A DNA stretch of 64,000 nucleotides from Pseudobutyrivibrio ruminis (GCA_015057315.1 SVER01000006.1:1-64000), one strand, 5' to 3'. Numbered from the stretch's first letter, positions 45,861 through 57,900 are shown. Made by a program: numbers and translations. The notes: generated by a model not told the origin, from the sequence alone.

Positions 45861-48800
45861 TAGTTAACTTTTTGTGGTGTAATCTTATATGTTGCTTTAA
45901 CACTTCCGGTGTAGCCCTTGGTACTATTACCACCTATAACTACTGTGACTGTGCCTGCCTTTGTATAGTCAGTAGTTGTTAAGATGTAATAACTGTCTTG
46001 TGGCAGTGGCTTACCGTTCTTGGTAAGAGTTATATCTGCCTTAGTAACTTTGTTATTAGCTAATTTGACACTATACATTTTGTCTGCGATAGTAGCCTTG
46101 GCGCCTGTAATAGTATTGTCCATGACGGTCACTTCGCAAACCTTTTGTCCAGCCTTATAGTCACCCTTGAAGTTTGCTACAGCATAGAATTTTGCGCCAG
46201 CCTTCAGAACATCATTCGTTCTAAGCTGATTTTTCTTATCTTTATCCTTATATAGCGTTTTGTCTATTGTGTAGTCCACACCAGGCTTAAGATAAGTTAA
46301 TCCATCGTACAGTTTTAAATCAGTAGGCATATTCACACCTGACTTCTTTGCTAGAACTGAGGCTTTATCTGTGCTAGGTTTAATTTTATCTATTCTATAT
46401 TTGTTTATTGTATATGTAAGTGTTTTAGATCCAACCCAGCCATTAAATCCTTTTATAGTCATCTTTGCCTTACCAGGTTTTTTATTATTTGTATATGTTA
46501 TGAAGCAATCATTATATTCATCCAGCTTCTGGTAAGTGGTCTTTCCTGTGGTTTGGTCTGTGGTGTAATATCTTATTTCAAATGCAGGATTTGCAATAAG
46601 TTTACCTTCTGTAGGCTCAATCCCTTTATCATCAAAAATAATTACTAAACCATTTTTTGTATTAATCTCTGACGCATTCTTTACTACCTTTGCTGATGCA
46701 AGACTTATTTTTTTAGGATTAGCTGCAACAGTCTTTTCTCCGTAGTATGTGCCTGCGCCTTTTACTATTACATTCACAAAAGTATTACGAGAATTAGAAA
46801 CATGGGTTTCTCTGATTTGGTATGTGTAATCAGTATCTTGTTTAAGCGTCTTACCATTACAGGTTACTTTAATATCAATTTGACCAGTCTGGTCATTGAT
46901 AATAGTAAATGGTAATACCTTAACTGAGGCCTTTGAAATATCCTTATATTTCTTTGTTTTGAACTCTACATTTTTAGTACCTATATAAGGTATATCTGAA
47001 TAATCGCCAGCTTTTAGCTTAAGAGTAATTCCATTTTTATCAACGTTTATTATTTGTGTATAATAATCGCGAAGATACTCCAATCGCTTGGATTCATCCT
47101 TTTTCATAGCGGCATTTTTATCTGTATAAACTTTTATACATTTATTAAGCTCGCTACTGTATCCACTAGGATATTTAACTATAAAATCCCCTGGATCTAA
47201 ATCACTATCAAGCACTACATAAGCTGTAGACATCTTCCTTCCCTTTAATGGAACCTTTTTAACGCAAGTGCCTATGCATCTTCCTGTAGATATACCTTGG
47301 AAAGTAAATGTTCTGTATCCAGCTTCATAATCTGCTTCAGATGTAACAGTCCAGTCTTTGCCGTACTCTAGTGGCTTTCCCTGATATCTGACATAATCCT
47401 TTCCTCTATACTTTAATGCTTCTTGATAGTCTTCTGTTTCCTTTGGAATAGAAATCTGGCATTTATTAATATCTATCTTATTAAGAATTTTTACTAGGCA
47501 CTGCACTGTGCCAGTGTAATTGCCTTTTCCAACAACAGCAATCTTGTATGTTCCTACAGCCTTAAAGGCATCCTTGTTGTAGGTGGCAGCATCTTTTTTA
47601 TCAGTGCCTATATATTTAAGTGTATAATCCTTGTTCTCTACAAGCTTCTTTTTGTTGCCATCTTTTTGGCTTCTAACCTCTAGCTTTGGCTTTTGAACCT
47701 TGCCATTGTATGCTAACTCAATCGTATTTAATCCTTGATTCTTATATTCTACGTAGTAATTCCTTCCTGCAATATTCTCAGGTAAAATATCAAATTCATA
47801 AACCTTTGTGCCGGAATACTTGCCCTTAAACTGCAAGGTGATTTTTCCCTTACCAGCATTCACATTATTGGAATACTTAACGGTGTAGTCCTTGCCTTCG
47901 TTCAAATCTATGGTATGGTCAAATACTCTAAGATATGGATCAGTGATTGGCTTTCCTGTGTATCTTGCAGTCTTTTTATAGTAAACCCATACACCCTGTG
48001 GAATATCAGCTTCACTCTTAAAGCCCATCTCATCCATTATATAGTCATATAATGAACTAGGAAGTTCTGAACTAGAATCCCCTGAAATACGAGCATATAG
48101 TGAACATGCCTCTCTAACTGTAAAAGATGTGTTTAATTTTTTCTTTAGAGCACTATCAAAATACCAGCCCATAATGCTCTTATTCTGCCCATTAATCTCT
48201 ACTGACCTTGGCAGGTCGCTTGCTTTGAACTTTCTGTTCTTTCTATAATTGATTACCTCTTGCTTATTGCTTGAGGAGTTATTATCGTTATAATAATTTA
48301 ACGTAATTGGAACCAACTTAGATTTGAACACTATGCTCTTGTTGGTACTAACACTTGCTAAATCATTAATATCGTAATTATCCCATGACTCATCCTCTGA
48401 ATAAACAATTGCATTTACTCCTGAGAAAGCATTATCACCACAATTTGGAACCTTGCCATAGAAGCTAACTGTTACAGGATAATTCTTACCATGGAATGCA
48501 TGTGCACCAATAAACTCTACATTCTTTCCTAATATAATATCTGTCAGATTGCTAGTAGAATAAAATGCGTAGGACATAATGTTCTTGATGCCGTTACCTA
48601 CGTTCACACTTGTTACGCCTATTTTGGCAAAAGCATATCCATCAACTTCCTGCACAGAATCAGGCAAAACAAGTGAACCCGATATATTCGTATCACCATA
48701 AAAGGCTTTCTCACCAACGTATGTAAGGTTAGCTGGAAGTGCCAATTGTCCATATATAAATCTAGCATTTTCAAAGGTCTCATCCTCAATTCTTCTAAGA

Positions 48801-50344
48801 TCATTAGAGAATTTAACTGACAGTTGAGCATCCGTTTTATTCAGGTATATTTGGCAATTGCTGAAAGCACTGCTTCCAATTGTAGTAGTATTTGACAAAT
48901 CAAGTGATGATACAGATTTTGCTGTAAAGCTGGCATTCTTAAATGCACCCTCGCCAATCTGTGTGTAGGATTTTGAATTAATTAACTGGAAGTTTTCATC
49001 AGGATTCTGTGAACTTCCGCATTTAGCATTAAAGAATGCGTAATCACCAATTTGCTTAATAGTGCCAGGCATTGACATCTTTGCAATTGTCATATCTGCA
49101 AAGGCGTAATTACCTATTCTTGTTGCACCTGCGCCAATATTCAAAACATCAATAGACAAGCCATACCATGGTGCTTTGTTAGTAGTACTGTAATCTGCCA
49201 TGGCGCCAGAGCCTGTGATTGTCAAAGTCTTAGTCTTTTCATCATAGCTCCAATCAAGACTACCTGTCTTGGCACTCTTAGCTATGGATGTACCTGTGTA
49301 CCAGGTAACTGATTCAAACTGCTTTGAAGCAACATTCATTTTTGCCTGAGTGTAGGTCTTATTATCTACTGGATAATAAGCTAGTGCATTTACACCGGCA
49401 AATGCGTTAGCTCCAATAGATGGCATATTGCCCTTAAACACTACCTTCTTCAGATTTTTGCAGCCATAAAATGCTTCTGCTGCAATAGATGTAAGGGAAG
49501 CTGGAAATTCAATCTCACTTATAGAGCTTGCCTTGAAACAATTTGCTGGAATGTTTTTTACCACACTAGCTGTTCCAAAATTGATTCCAGCATCAAAATC
49601 TGCACCTGCAAATGCAGCTTTACCTATTGATGTAACTGAAGCTGGAATATCTACCCTACTACCAAACTTCTCAAACAAAAAGGCGCACTCACCAATTTTT
49701 GTAAGTGTATTTGGAAGCTTTACCGATTTAACTTTATCAGCGAAAATAAAGTTGTACTTTCCAATAGATGTAATTCCCTCACCAATTACAATATTGACTG
49801 TTTTACCATCTATTGCATTAACATAACCTGGGAGCATTTCGCTAAATGGATTTAAATCTGGGATTGCACCCTTACCTGTGATAGTAAGAGTAGCTGTGTT
49901 TGCATCGTATTTATAGTTAATTGAAGATGTAACTACACCCTGGGAATTAATATCATAACGATTACCAGCTGCTGCAAGAAGCTTTTGCTCAGCCTCAATT
50001 TCTTCTGATAGAAGCTCCTGCTCTTCGGCTGTATGCTCTCTTACAAAAGCTTCTTCCTCATCAGCGGCTTCATTTATTTCTTCTTTTATTTCTTCTTTTA
50101 CTTCTTCTGCAGATTCTTCTATAATTTCTTCTTTATCTTCTGTAGCAGGTTCTGTTTCTTCATTTTCCTCTGCTATAGTTTGTTCCTCTGCTGATTCTTC
50201 TGATGATTCTTCTGATGATTCATCCGAAACATTATTTTCCTGTGCACTCTCATAAAATTCAGCAGCGTATACATCCGCCTCAAAAGAGGTGAATGTAATT
50301 GCTGCTGCAAGTGCAAGGCTTATAAACCTTGTTGCCTTTTTCAT
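45860..50344 (-). CDS. Secreted LRR_5 surface protein with Ig-like C-terminal array
   Basis: 1494-aa exported protein, paralogue of the gene just upstream. The signal peptide ends at VYAAE (residue 29); the acidic Glu/Ser linker reaches about residue 110 and ends in a helical EEIEAEQKLLAAAGN. LRR_5 repeats fill about 130-690 (e.g. TSIGKYNFIFADKVKSVKLP). Near 770 the motif MGFKSEADIPQGVWVYYKK opens the Ig-like array, with cores such as GKGNYTGTVQC, running to the end (VKATYKITPQKVN). It starts 22 bp after the upstream gene with GAAGGTAGG as ribosome site and shares that gene's promoter. Probably adhesive or structural; no enzymatic motif and no classical anchor are visible. Confidence 0.87.
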   Translation of the reverse strand: MKKATRFISLALAAAITFTSFEADVYAAEFYESAQENNVSDESSEESSEESAEEQTIAEENEETEPATEDKEEIIEESAEEVKEEIKEEINEAADEEEAFVREHTAEEQELLSEEIEAEQKLLAAAGNRYDINSQGVVTSSINYKYDANTATLTITGKGAIPDLNPFSEMLPGYVNAIDGKTVNIVIGEGITSIGKYNFIFADKVKSVKLPNTLTKIGECAFLFEKFGSRVDIPASVTSIGKAAFAGADFDAGINFGTASVVKNIPANCFKASSISEIEFPASLTSIAAEAFYGCKNLKKVVFKGNMPSIGANAFAGVNALAYYPVDNKTYTQAKMNVASKQFESVTWYTGTSIAKSAKTGSLDWSYDEKTKTLTITGSGAMADYSTTNKAPWYGLSIDVLNIGAGATRIGNYAFADMTIAKMSMPGTIKQIGDYAFFNAKCGSSQNPDENFQLINSKSYTQIGEGAFKNASFTAKSVSSLDLSNTTTIGSSAFSNCQIYLNKTDAQLSVKFSNDLRRIEDETFENARFIYGQLALPANLTYVGEKAFYGDTNISGSLVLPDSVQEVDGYAFAKIGVTSVNVGNGIKNIMSYAFYSTSNLTDIILGKNVEFIGAHAFHGKNYPVTVSFYGKVPNCGDNAFSGVNAIVYSEDESWDNYDINDLASVSTNKSIVFKSKLVPITLNYYNDNNSSSNKQEVINYRKNRKFKASDLPRSVEINGQNKSIMGWYFDSALKKKLNTSFTVREACSLYARISGDSSSELPSSLYDYIMDEMGFKSEADIPQGVWVYYKKTARYTGKPITDPYLRVFDHTIDLNEGKDYTVKYSNNVNAGKGKITLQFKGKYSGTKVYEFDILPENIAGRNYYVEYKNQGLNTIELAYNGKVQKPKLEVRSQKDGNKKKLVENKDYTLKYIGTDKKDAATYNKDAFKAVGTYKIAVVGKGNYTGTVQCLVKILNKIDINKCQISIPKETEDYQEALKYRGKDYVRYQGKPLEYGKDWTVTSEADYEAGYRTFTFQGISTGRCIGTCVKKVPLKGRKMSTAYVVLDSDLDPGDFIVKYPSGYSSELNKCIKVYTDKNAAMKKDESKRLEYLRDYYTQIINVDKNGITLKLKAGDYSDIPYIGTKNVEFKTKKYKDISKASVKVLPFTIINDQTGQIDIKVTCNGKTLKQDTDYTYQIRETHVSNSRNTFVNVIVKGAGTYYGEKTVAANPKKISLASAKVVKNASEINTKNGLVIIFDDKGIEPTEGKLIANPAFEIRYYTTDQTTGKTTYQKLDEYNDCFITYTNNKKPGKAKMTIKGFNGWVGSKTLTYTINKYRIDKIKPSTDKASVLAKKSGVNMPTDLKLYDGLTYLKPGVDYTIDKTLYKDKDKKNQLRTNDVLKAGAKFYAVANFKGDYKAGQKVCEVTVMDNTITGAKATIADKMYSVKLANNKVTKADITLTKNGKPLPQDSYYILTTTDYTKAGTVTVVIGGNSTKGYTGSVKATYKITPQKVN

Positions 50345-50366
50345 TATAATTTCTGCCTACCTTCTA

Positions 50367-53300
50367 CTAGTTAAAATTCTTCTTTGTTAATTTGTATGTT
50401 GCTTTAATTCTTCCTACGTATCCCTTGCTAGGAATTCCTTGAATTATTACTGTGACTGTACCTGCCTTGGAAATATCACTGTAATTCAAAATATAATATG
50501 AATCTTTTGGAAGGGTCTTTCCATTAACCACTAGTGTCACATCTTCCACTCTAGGTCTATTTTTAGATGTATCATAATCATAAACCCTATCTGCAATTGT
50601 TGCTTTTCCGCTTTTAATTGTGTTTTTAACAACTGTAAATCTAATTATTCGTCTATCAGGTTGATAGTTACCTTTAAAATTAATAGCGGCATATAGCTGT
50701 GTTCCTGCTTTTACTACCTCAGTCTGTTTTACAGGAATCTTTGCTTCAGAATCCCTATATATAGTCTTTTCGATAGTGTAATCAACTCCAGGTTTAAGTA
50801 TGGTTCCATTGTGAAGCAGATTTAAATCTGTAGGTATATTTACACCCACCTTTTTCTCAAGAACTCCACAGCCTGAATTAGAAACATCACTTGTTGCATA
50901 TTTATCTATCATATAGGTTAATGTTTTTTTACCTGTCCAAGCATTGCAGCCCTCTATAGTAAGCTGGGCCTTCCCTGGTTTTCGGCTAGTTGGCATATGC
51001 AAATAGTAATCATCCCTTTTATTCAGTACTTGGTAATTAGTCTTTCCACTTGAAGCATCAGTGTAATAATATCTAATTTCAAATTCGGGATTGATTATAG
51101 CTTCAGGTTTGAAAACCTTTTCTTCATAAATAATCACTAAACCTTTTTTGATATTAATCTCTGATGCACTCTTTACAACCTTTGCTGAAGCAAGACTTAT
51201 TTTTGTTACTTTACCAGAAAATGCCTTTTTACCACAGTAGTTTCCTATACCCTCTACCTCTGCATCAAAATATACTACTGCACCATTAGATGGCTTGCTA
51301 ATGGATTGGCTAAGATTATATCTATAATCAACATTTGGCGTAAGCTTTTTGCCATTTAAGCGTACATCTAAAATAGGATTACCAAGCTTTGCCTCAGTTA
51401 CAGTAATTGGCATTGCCTTAATACTGCAGTTTGAAATATCCTTATATTTCTTTGACTTAAATTCCACTACTTTGTGGCCTATATAACGACAACCCACTGT
51501 AGGATAATCACCAGCCCTTAATTTGACTTTAAATTTGCCTTTTGTTTCTAAAACCTCAACCTTATAATCAAATCCATATCTTAAAAGCTTACTGCTATCC
51601 TTTTTCAAGGCAGCTCCTTTGTCTGTGTATACCTTTAGGATATCGCTATAAGAATACTGCACATCTGCTGGATCCATATCAGTATCAAGTTCAACATAAA
51701 CAGTGGATATATTCTTACCCTTTATTTTTGCTTTTTTGACAACAGTACCAACACATCTTCCTGCGGAAATGCCATTGAAGGTGTAAGTAATATAACCTGC
51801 ATCGCTATCCATTAAATAGGTGTAAGACCAATCTTTATCCATTAACAAAGATTTACCCTGATATTCTACAAAAGGTTTATCCAGGCTTGATATTTTGCTA
51901 TCGTAGTTGCCAGATAATTTTGGCAAAGTGATTTTGCACTTACTGATATCTATCTTATTTTCGATTTTTACATGGCAGACTAGGCTTCCTTTGTAGTTAC
52001 CTTTACCTATAATCTCTACCTTGTATTTTCCAACTGCCTTAAATGCATCTTTGTTGTAAGTATTGGCATCAGTTTTATCTGTGCCTATATATTTGACGAT
52101 ATAATCCTTATTCTCGGTGAGATATTCCTTTCTGTCATAGCCTGCTTTTCTAACAGTAATTTTTGGCTTTTGAACCTTTCCGTTATAAGCTAATTCCACT
52201 GTAGTCAAGGTGTTATCCTTATATTCAGCGAAATAATTATGAGAATCAATGTTTATTGGCAAAATTTCAAATTCACCGGTTTTCTTTCCTGAGTAGCTAC
52301 CCTTGCCTTGAATTGTGTAGGATGCCTTTCCTGCATTAACATTCTTGGAATAGGTTACTGTGTAATCCTTTCCTTCACTTAGCTCCCGGGTATAATAAAA
52401 CACTCTCAGGCATGGTTTGATAGGCTTGCCAGTATATTCTACAGTTTCATCACAGTACACCCAAATTCCTTTTGGCACATCAGCATTACTCTTAAATCCC
52501 ATTTTCGCCATTATAAGTGGATTTACAGTATGTTCTGGTGTCACCTTATCCTCTGTGTAATGTGCATACAGTTCCATTGGACCAGAAACGGTCATATAAG
52601 AAGGGAACTCTAATTTCAAAGCTCCATCACGATACCAGCTTTTTATCGTTCTGTCTTGGCCATTTATGTTTACCGAAGTTGGAAGATTTTTCTTCTGATA
52701 TACACTATTTTTTCTTACGTTTATTACCGTCTGTGTAGTACATGGTTTATATTTATCGTTGAAATACTTCAATGTGATTGGGACTAATTTACTCTTAAAT
52801 TCAATAGTGGAACCTTGATAAGCACATGCAAAATCATCCACTTCATATTTATCCCAGGAAGCATCCTCCGAATATATTAATGCATTAATCTTTGAAAAAG
52901 CATAATGTCCATATCTTGGGGCCTTACAATAAAAATTGCACTTCACTACATTGCTATTATTTATTTCAAATGCTCTTGTTCCAATAAACTCAACATTCTT
53001 ACCAATCGTAATTTCCTGCAGATTCCTATTGTCATAAAAAGCAGAAGCCATAATGTTCTTCACACCATTTCCAACATTAACAGTTGAAATACCCATTTCT
53101 GCAAAGGAATTACAATTTACCTCGCTTAAAGTATCTGGCAAGGTAAGTGTTCCTGTAATGCCTTCATCATCATAAAAGGCTCTATCTCCAATATATGTAA
53201 TATTAGATGGTAAGATTAGCTGACCTTTTATAAAGGTAGCTCCTTCAAAAGCCTGATCTTCAATTCTTCTAAGATTATTTGATAACTTAAGAGGGAATGT

Positions 53301-54740
53301 TGCTGTGTTTTCTTTTCTTCCTACGTAGCATTTATAGAAGGCTCTTTCACTAATTACCGTAGCATTAGACAAATCAAGAACCGTAGCTGTTGTGGCATAA
53401 AAGCGGGCATTCTGAAATGCTCCTTCCCCAATTTCAGTAAAGCTGCTTGCATTAATAAGTGGGAAGGCGACCTCTGTAGATCCGTATCCACATTCTGCAT
53501 TTAAGAAGGCATAATCACCAACCTGCTTAATGGTGTTTGGAATACGGATATTTACAATTTCCATATTATTGAATGCATAGTTACCAATTCTTGTTATGCC
53601 TGGATTGATAATTACGTTAGTTAAAGCCATGTCATACCATGGAGCCTTATTAGTATTGGTATAATCTCCCATGGGACCATCACCTGATATGGTTAAAGTC
53701 TTTGATTTTTCATCATAGCTCCAATTAACACTACCACATTTACCACTTTTTCCTACAGTTTCAGCTGTACGCCACTCAACATAATCAAACTGCTTTGAAG
53801 CTGCATCCATTTTGCTTTTTGTATAGGTTTTATTATCTGTTGGATAATAGGCAACAGCATTTACACAACCAAAGGCATTAGCCCCAAAGGTTGGCATATT
53901 TCCTTTAAACACTACTGCTTTTAGATTACCGCATCCATAGAAAGCCTTGACTCCTATGGTTTTAACTGACGCAGAGATACAAAGCTCTTGATTTTTACTG
54001 AATCTTTCAAAAAAGAAAGCGTAATCTCCTATTTTTGTAAGGGTACCTGGAAGCTTTATTGATTTAATATTACTTGGAAAAATGAAGTTATATTTTCCGA
54101 TTGATGTGATTCCTTCATCAATCACAATATTGACTGATTTACCATTGATGGCACTAACAAAATCAGGAAGCTTGTTGCTGTCAGGCTTTAAATCTGGCAT
54201 TGCGCCCTTTCCTGTAAGATAAAGAGTACTTGTAGCGGAGTCATACCTATAATTAATGGTAGATGTAACCGCTCCGCTTGCCTTAACAGTGCTTGCATTT
54301 CCAGCTGCTGCAAGGAGTTTCTGTTCAGCATCGATTTCCTCTGCTAAGAGTTCTAGCTCTTCTGCTGTATGCTCTTTAGCAAAGTCTTCTACCTCAACAG
54401 TTTCTTCACCCTCTTTAATCTCTTCTTCATCTTCTGTAGCAGGAGCTGTTTCTTCAACTTCCTCTACATCAGCCTGTTCTTCTGATTGTTCATCCTCTGG
54501 ATTATCATTAGATATTTCTTCAGAATTTTCCTGTGATATATCTTCTGAATTATCACTGGAATCTGGTGCTTCAATTTCTTCATCAATGTTTTGCTCTGAT
54601 GAAGCTTCTGTCACCGTTTCTTCATTGTCTGTAACCTCAGCAGCATAGACTGTGGTCACATCTGAAAAAATGACAGAAAAAACCTGCATGGCTACCAGAA
54701 GCATAAGCGCCATGCTTTTACATTTTCTAAACATTTTCAT
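50367..54740 (-). CDS. Secreted LRR_5 surface protein, first gene of a paralogous pair
   Basis: About 1457-aa exported protein. The frame opens at a TTG (54752) that lies within the ribosome site AGGGAG; ATGs at 54740 and 54734 are the realistic starts, the latter having the better 9-nt spacing. The signal peptide (FRKCKSMALMLLVAMQVFSV) ends at VYAAEV. Order as in its neighbour: acidic linker to about 120, the same EEIDAEQKLLAAAGN helix, LRR_5 repeats about 130-670, MGFKSNADVPKGIWVYCDE near 745, then Ig-like GKGNYKG repeats to the end (IKATYKLTKKNFN). The two proteins align over their whole length, so they come from a tandem gene duplication. An inverted repeat occupies the leader. Confidence 0.87.
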   Translation of the reverse strand: MKMFRKCKSMALMLLVAMQVFSVIFSDVTTVYAAEVTDNEETVTEASSEQNIDEEIEAPDSSDNSEDISQENSEEISNDNPEDEQSEEQADVEEVEETAPATEDEEEIKEGEETVEVEDFAKEHTAEELELLAEEIDAEQKLLAAAGNASTVKASGAVTSTINYRYDSATSTLYLTGKGAMPDLKPDSNKLPDFVSAINGKSVNIVIDEGITSIGKYNFIFPSNIKSIKLPGTLTKIGDYAFFFERFSKNQELCISASVKTIGVKAFYGCGNLKAVVFKGNMPTFGANAFGCVNAVAYYPTDNKTYTKSKMDAASKQFDYVEWRTAETVGKSGKCGSVNWSYDEKSKTLTISGDGPMGDYTNTNKAPWYDMALTNVIINPGITRIGNYAFNNMEIVNIRIPNTIKQVGDYAFLNAECGYGSTEVAFPLINASSFTEIGEGAFQNARFYATTATVLDLSNATVISERAFYKCYVGRKENTATFPLKLSNNLRRIEDQAFEGATFIKGQLILPSNITYIGDRAFYDDEGITGTLTLPDTLSEVNCNSFAEMGISTVNVGNGVKNIMASAFYDNRNLQEITIGKNVEFIGTRAFEINNSNVVKCNFYCKAPRYGHYAFSKINALIYSEDASWDKYEVDDFACAYQGSTIEFKSKLVPITLKYFNDKYKPCTTQTVINVRKNSVYQKKNLPTSVNINGQDRTIKSWYRDGALKLEFPSYMTVSGPMELYAHYTEDKVTPEHTVNPLIMAKMGFKSNADVPKGIWVYCDETVEYTGKPIKPCLRVFYYTRELSEGKDYTVTYSKNVNAGKASYTIQGKGSYSGKKTGEFEILPINIDSHNYFAEYKDNTLTTVELAYNGKVQKPKITVRKAGYDRKEYLTENKDYIVKYIGTDKTDANTYNKDAFKAVGKYKVEIIGKGNYKGSLVCHVKIENKIDISKCKITLPKLSGNYDSKISSLDKPFVEYQGKSLLMDKDWSYTYLMDSDAGYITYTFNGISAGRCVGTVVKKAKIKGKNISTVYVELDTDMDPADVQYSYSDILKVYTDKGAALKKDSSKLLRYGFDYKVEVLETKGKFKVKLRAGDYPTVGCRYIGHKVVEFKSKKYKDISNCSIKAMPITVTEAKLGNPILDVRLNGKKLTPNVDYRYNLSQSISKPSNGAVVYFDAEVEGIGNYCGKKAFSGKVTKISLASAKVVKSASEINIKKGLVIIYEEKVFKPEAIINPEFEIRYYYTDASSGKTNYQVLNKRDDYYLHMPTSRKPGKAQLTIEGCNAWTGKKTLTYMIDKYATSDVSNSGCGVLEKKVGVNIPTDLNLLHNGTILKPGVDYTIEKTIYRDSEAKIPVKQTEVVKAGTQLYAAINFKGNYQPDRRIIRFTVVKNTIKSGKATIADRVYDYDTSKNRPRVEDVTLVVNGKTLPKDSYYILNYSDISKAGTVTVIIQGIPSKGYVGRIKATYKLTKKNFN

Positions 54741-54751
54741 TCTCTCCCTCA

Positions 54752-54820
54752 AATATAGTTTTTAACAATTTCCTAGTGTTCGAATAGCCGTATAAATCAT
54801 TAAATAAACCAAACTATATT
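54752..54820 (-). promoter_or_regulatory. 10-bp inverted repeat in the leader of the LRR gene pair
   Basis: AATATAGTTT (54752-54761) and AAACTATATT (54811-54820) are perfect inverted arms 49 bp apart; the inner arm adjoins the ribosome site. It may be an operator or close a leader RNA structure. A TATAAT occurs further upstream near 54834. Confidence 0.4.
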
Positions 54821-54895
54821 TTATCAAATCACGATTATACTGTACACAAATTTTTCACAAATTTTAACATTTCTCCTTTAACACCCATATACAAC

Positions 54896-54923
54896 AAAAT
54901 GGCAGTCCGAAGACTGCCATTTT
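54896..54923 (-). terminator. Terminator of the 1609-aa surface protein gene
   Basis: AAAATGGCAGTC and GACTGCCATTTT pair perfectly around a TTCG tetraloop, 20 bp after the stop codon. The symmetry means it could also act on the other strand. Confidence 0.8.
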
Positions 54924-54943
54924 GGTACATAGATTTGATTATG

Positions 54944-57900
54944 TTATTTTACTAATACTTTGACTGTGAATTCGGTACCTGTTGAACCTTCAAGTTGTCC
55001 TTCACAAACAATATTATAAGTTAGTGTATATGTTGTCTTTTTCTTTAGTAGTGCAGCATTCTTAATCTGGATAGTAAGAGCATTAGTAGTCTCATCATAT
55101 ACAGGATTTGCAAATGCTTTCTGAAGTGTCTTGTTAGTCTTTGTAGACCAAACAACATTTGAAATCTTTGCTGTGCTACCTTCCTTTGGAGTAACAATAA
55201 TCTTTGCTGTCTTAGCCTTGTTACCAATGTAAACTGTAGCCTTTGTAGAGCTCTGAGTTACCTTTGGCATTGTCTGAATAGGTTTTGTACTAAGTTCTAC
55301 GGCATCTGTTTTAACAGAACCATTACCAAATACATATACACCCTTGTAGATGTAATTTTGGTTTTTAATCTTTCCAATATACTTGCTGTTAGCCTTAAGC
55401 TGACACTTATTGCCCTCTTGTTCATCAAGCATAAAGTGGAAAGTATTTTTATCATTATTCCAGCTTTGTGTTGCCTTGTTATTAATTTCGCTTGTAAGCA
55501 TAAACTTAGAAGCATCAATCTGTCCATTGTAATTCTTTAATGCAAGTGTGTATGTTACTGCATCTGTTGGAGCCTGCAACACATTAATCTTTTTATTGTT
55601 AGACTTAATTGTTAATACTGGCTTAGCATTTGTAACCTTAACTGTAAGTGTGATATCCGGTGCAGCAACACCATCTACTGTGATACCTGAAAGCTTGAAC
55701 TTTTCAGTATTTGCAAGTCTCTTGTTAAGGTATACATATAGGTTGCCATCAACAAATGAAAGACTAACTGGTGCTGCGCTTACAGATGAATAATCATAAT
55801 GATTCTTCTTGTTACCGCTTGTTACGTTAGTAATCTTGTAGCTACCATTATTAACAGAGTTGTTAGCGCCTGCCCATGAATTCTTAACTGTGTATGGAAT
55901 CTTTGCTATTTCTTCAAGATTTCCATTTGAATCCTTTACTCCAACAAGTGTGTTGTTAAGAGTAGTAGCAGTAGTCTTAAGTGAAATTACTGGCTTAGTT
56001 TCATAAATCTTTACCTTTACAGTAGCAAATGCTGAGTATGGTAATGTATTTGAACCTGTGTAAGGTACTTCGTATGCACTCTTGAATGTATAAGTTCCAT
56101 ACTTTGGCAGATTCTTAGAATCAACTGTTGCTGTAATCTTACCATCTGCATAAACAACTTTAATCTTCTCAGCTTCAGCTCTAGCCTTGCCGCTATTTGT
56201 TGTGTTAAAGCCATCAAATGTTGCTTTAGCGCCATCCATGAAATCGCTCTTAACATTGAATGTCACATAGTTGCTAGTAGAATTTGCAAGGTTAAGATTA
56301 ATCTGGCTGTTATCACTAATTGCAATGCTTGGCTTTGCACTACTTACATTGATTGTAAGATTAAATGAAACAGGCGATGTCCAATATTTGTTTTCTACAA
56401 GCATGCAAGCCTTTGCTGTAGTAGAAGGTGCCTCATCTGCAAGCTTTACTACAAGCTTATCATTTGCCTTATCAATCGCTGGCTCTAAGCTGTTGTAGTT
56501 GAAGTAGTAGCTTGAGTTACCAGTGTATTCAACACTTGTAAAGCTATCATCTATATCAACTACTTCCTTCTTATTCTTGACCTTTTCAAGAAGAGATATT
56601 TCGTATGTCTGTCCCTTAGCATACTTATGTGTTGTAACTGATGTCTTTTCAAGTGAAAGGCTTGGTGCAGTACGTCCTGTAGGTACAGTAATCTTTAATT
56701 TGCATGCATCGTAACCATTGTATTTAAACTTAAGATAGCCTGTTGTAATAACCTTGTTCTTAGTATTTGGCTCAAGGATTCTCTGCTTCTGAACAATCTT
56801 TAATGTTGTGTAATCCTTGTCATCAGTAGTAAGAACCTTAAAGTTCTTTGAGAAGTTTTCTTCTGTATCTGTTTCAGCTGACTCAAGAACTGGCTTGTAG
56901 CTATTGTCGAAAGCATAACCTGTTGGGCTCTTAAGCTTAATAACTACTTCGCCCTGCTCTGGAGCATCGTTTGTATAGAAGGTGTTAATCTTACCTGTAA
57001 TCTTGCTGATTGAAGGTGCTGGCTTTTTATTAGCTATTGTAACCTTTGGGAATGCTACATAGTAGTAATCACCATCTACGCTAAGCTTCAAATAAAGATT
57101 TGTATATGATGCATTGTTGTTGTAATAGCTTGTGCCCTCTGCAACAGCAATTAACATCTTCTGAACGTTATCCTTTAAATCGCCATATTTTTCAACAACG
57201 AAGTACTCAGATAAATCATCCCACTTGCTTCCGTTTTTCTTGACAACTGTAATGTGATCCTTTGCAATCACACCGCCGTATGCCTGGATAAGTGAAAACT
57301 CGATTCCCTTTGCAATGCTACCAACACTGTCTATTTCTGTAGCAGGAGCGTTGATTGTGATTGTCTCATCTGCAACATAAGGTGTCTTATCAACGACTCT
57401 TACTATAAATGAAATGCTCTTGTTGGCATCTACTGTTGAAGTAGCTGTGATTGTAGTCTCACCAACACCACAAATCATAATTGTGTTTTCATTACAATCT
57501 GTTGTTGCTGATTTAACCTTGGCAATGGCTGTATCACCACTCTGCCATTTGAAGCTTGATTCGATTGAATTGTCAAGCTCATCAACCGCATCAACCTTAA
57601 CCTCGAAATCTCTTGTTAATTTGTTTGATGCGCCTGCCTCTACCCAAGCCTTTGAAGTCTGGATGTATGGCATGCCTGCATCTGTATCAATTCCGTTTTC
57701 AAATTTATAAGGACGATTTGGGAACTCAACTCCCTTTACGTCTTTAAACTTTGTCTCGCCGTTTACTTTAACCTTGAGCTTTAACTGAATGTTTGTATTA
57801 GCCTTTAATGTAGCTGTTACATAAACTGTCTTGTTTGCAGATGTCTTCTTGAGAAGCTTTATCTTACCATTTGCATCTACTGTTACAACTGATTTATCAC

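Noticed and set aside
54858-54895. Short open frame of 11 codons after an AAAGGAG in the gap before the LRR gene pair
   Set aside because: The ribosome site is only 2 nt from the ATG and the peptide has no recognisable feature.
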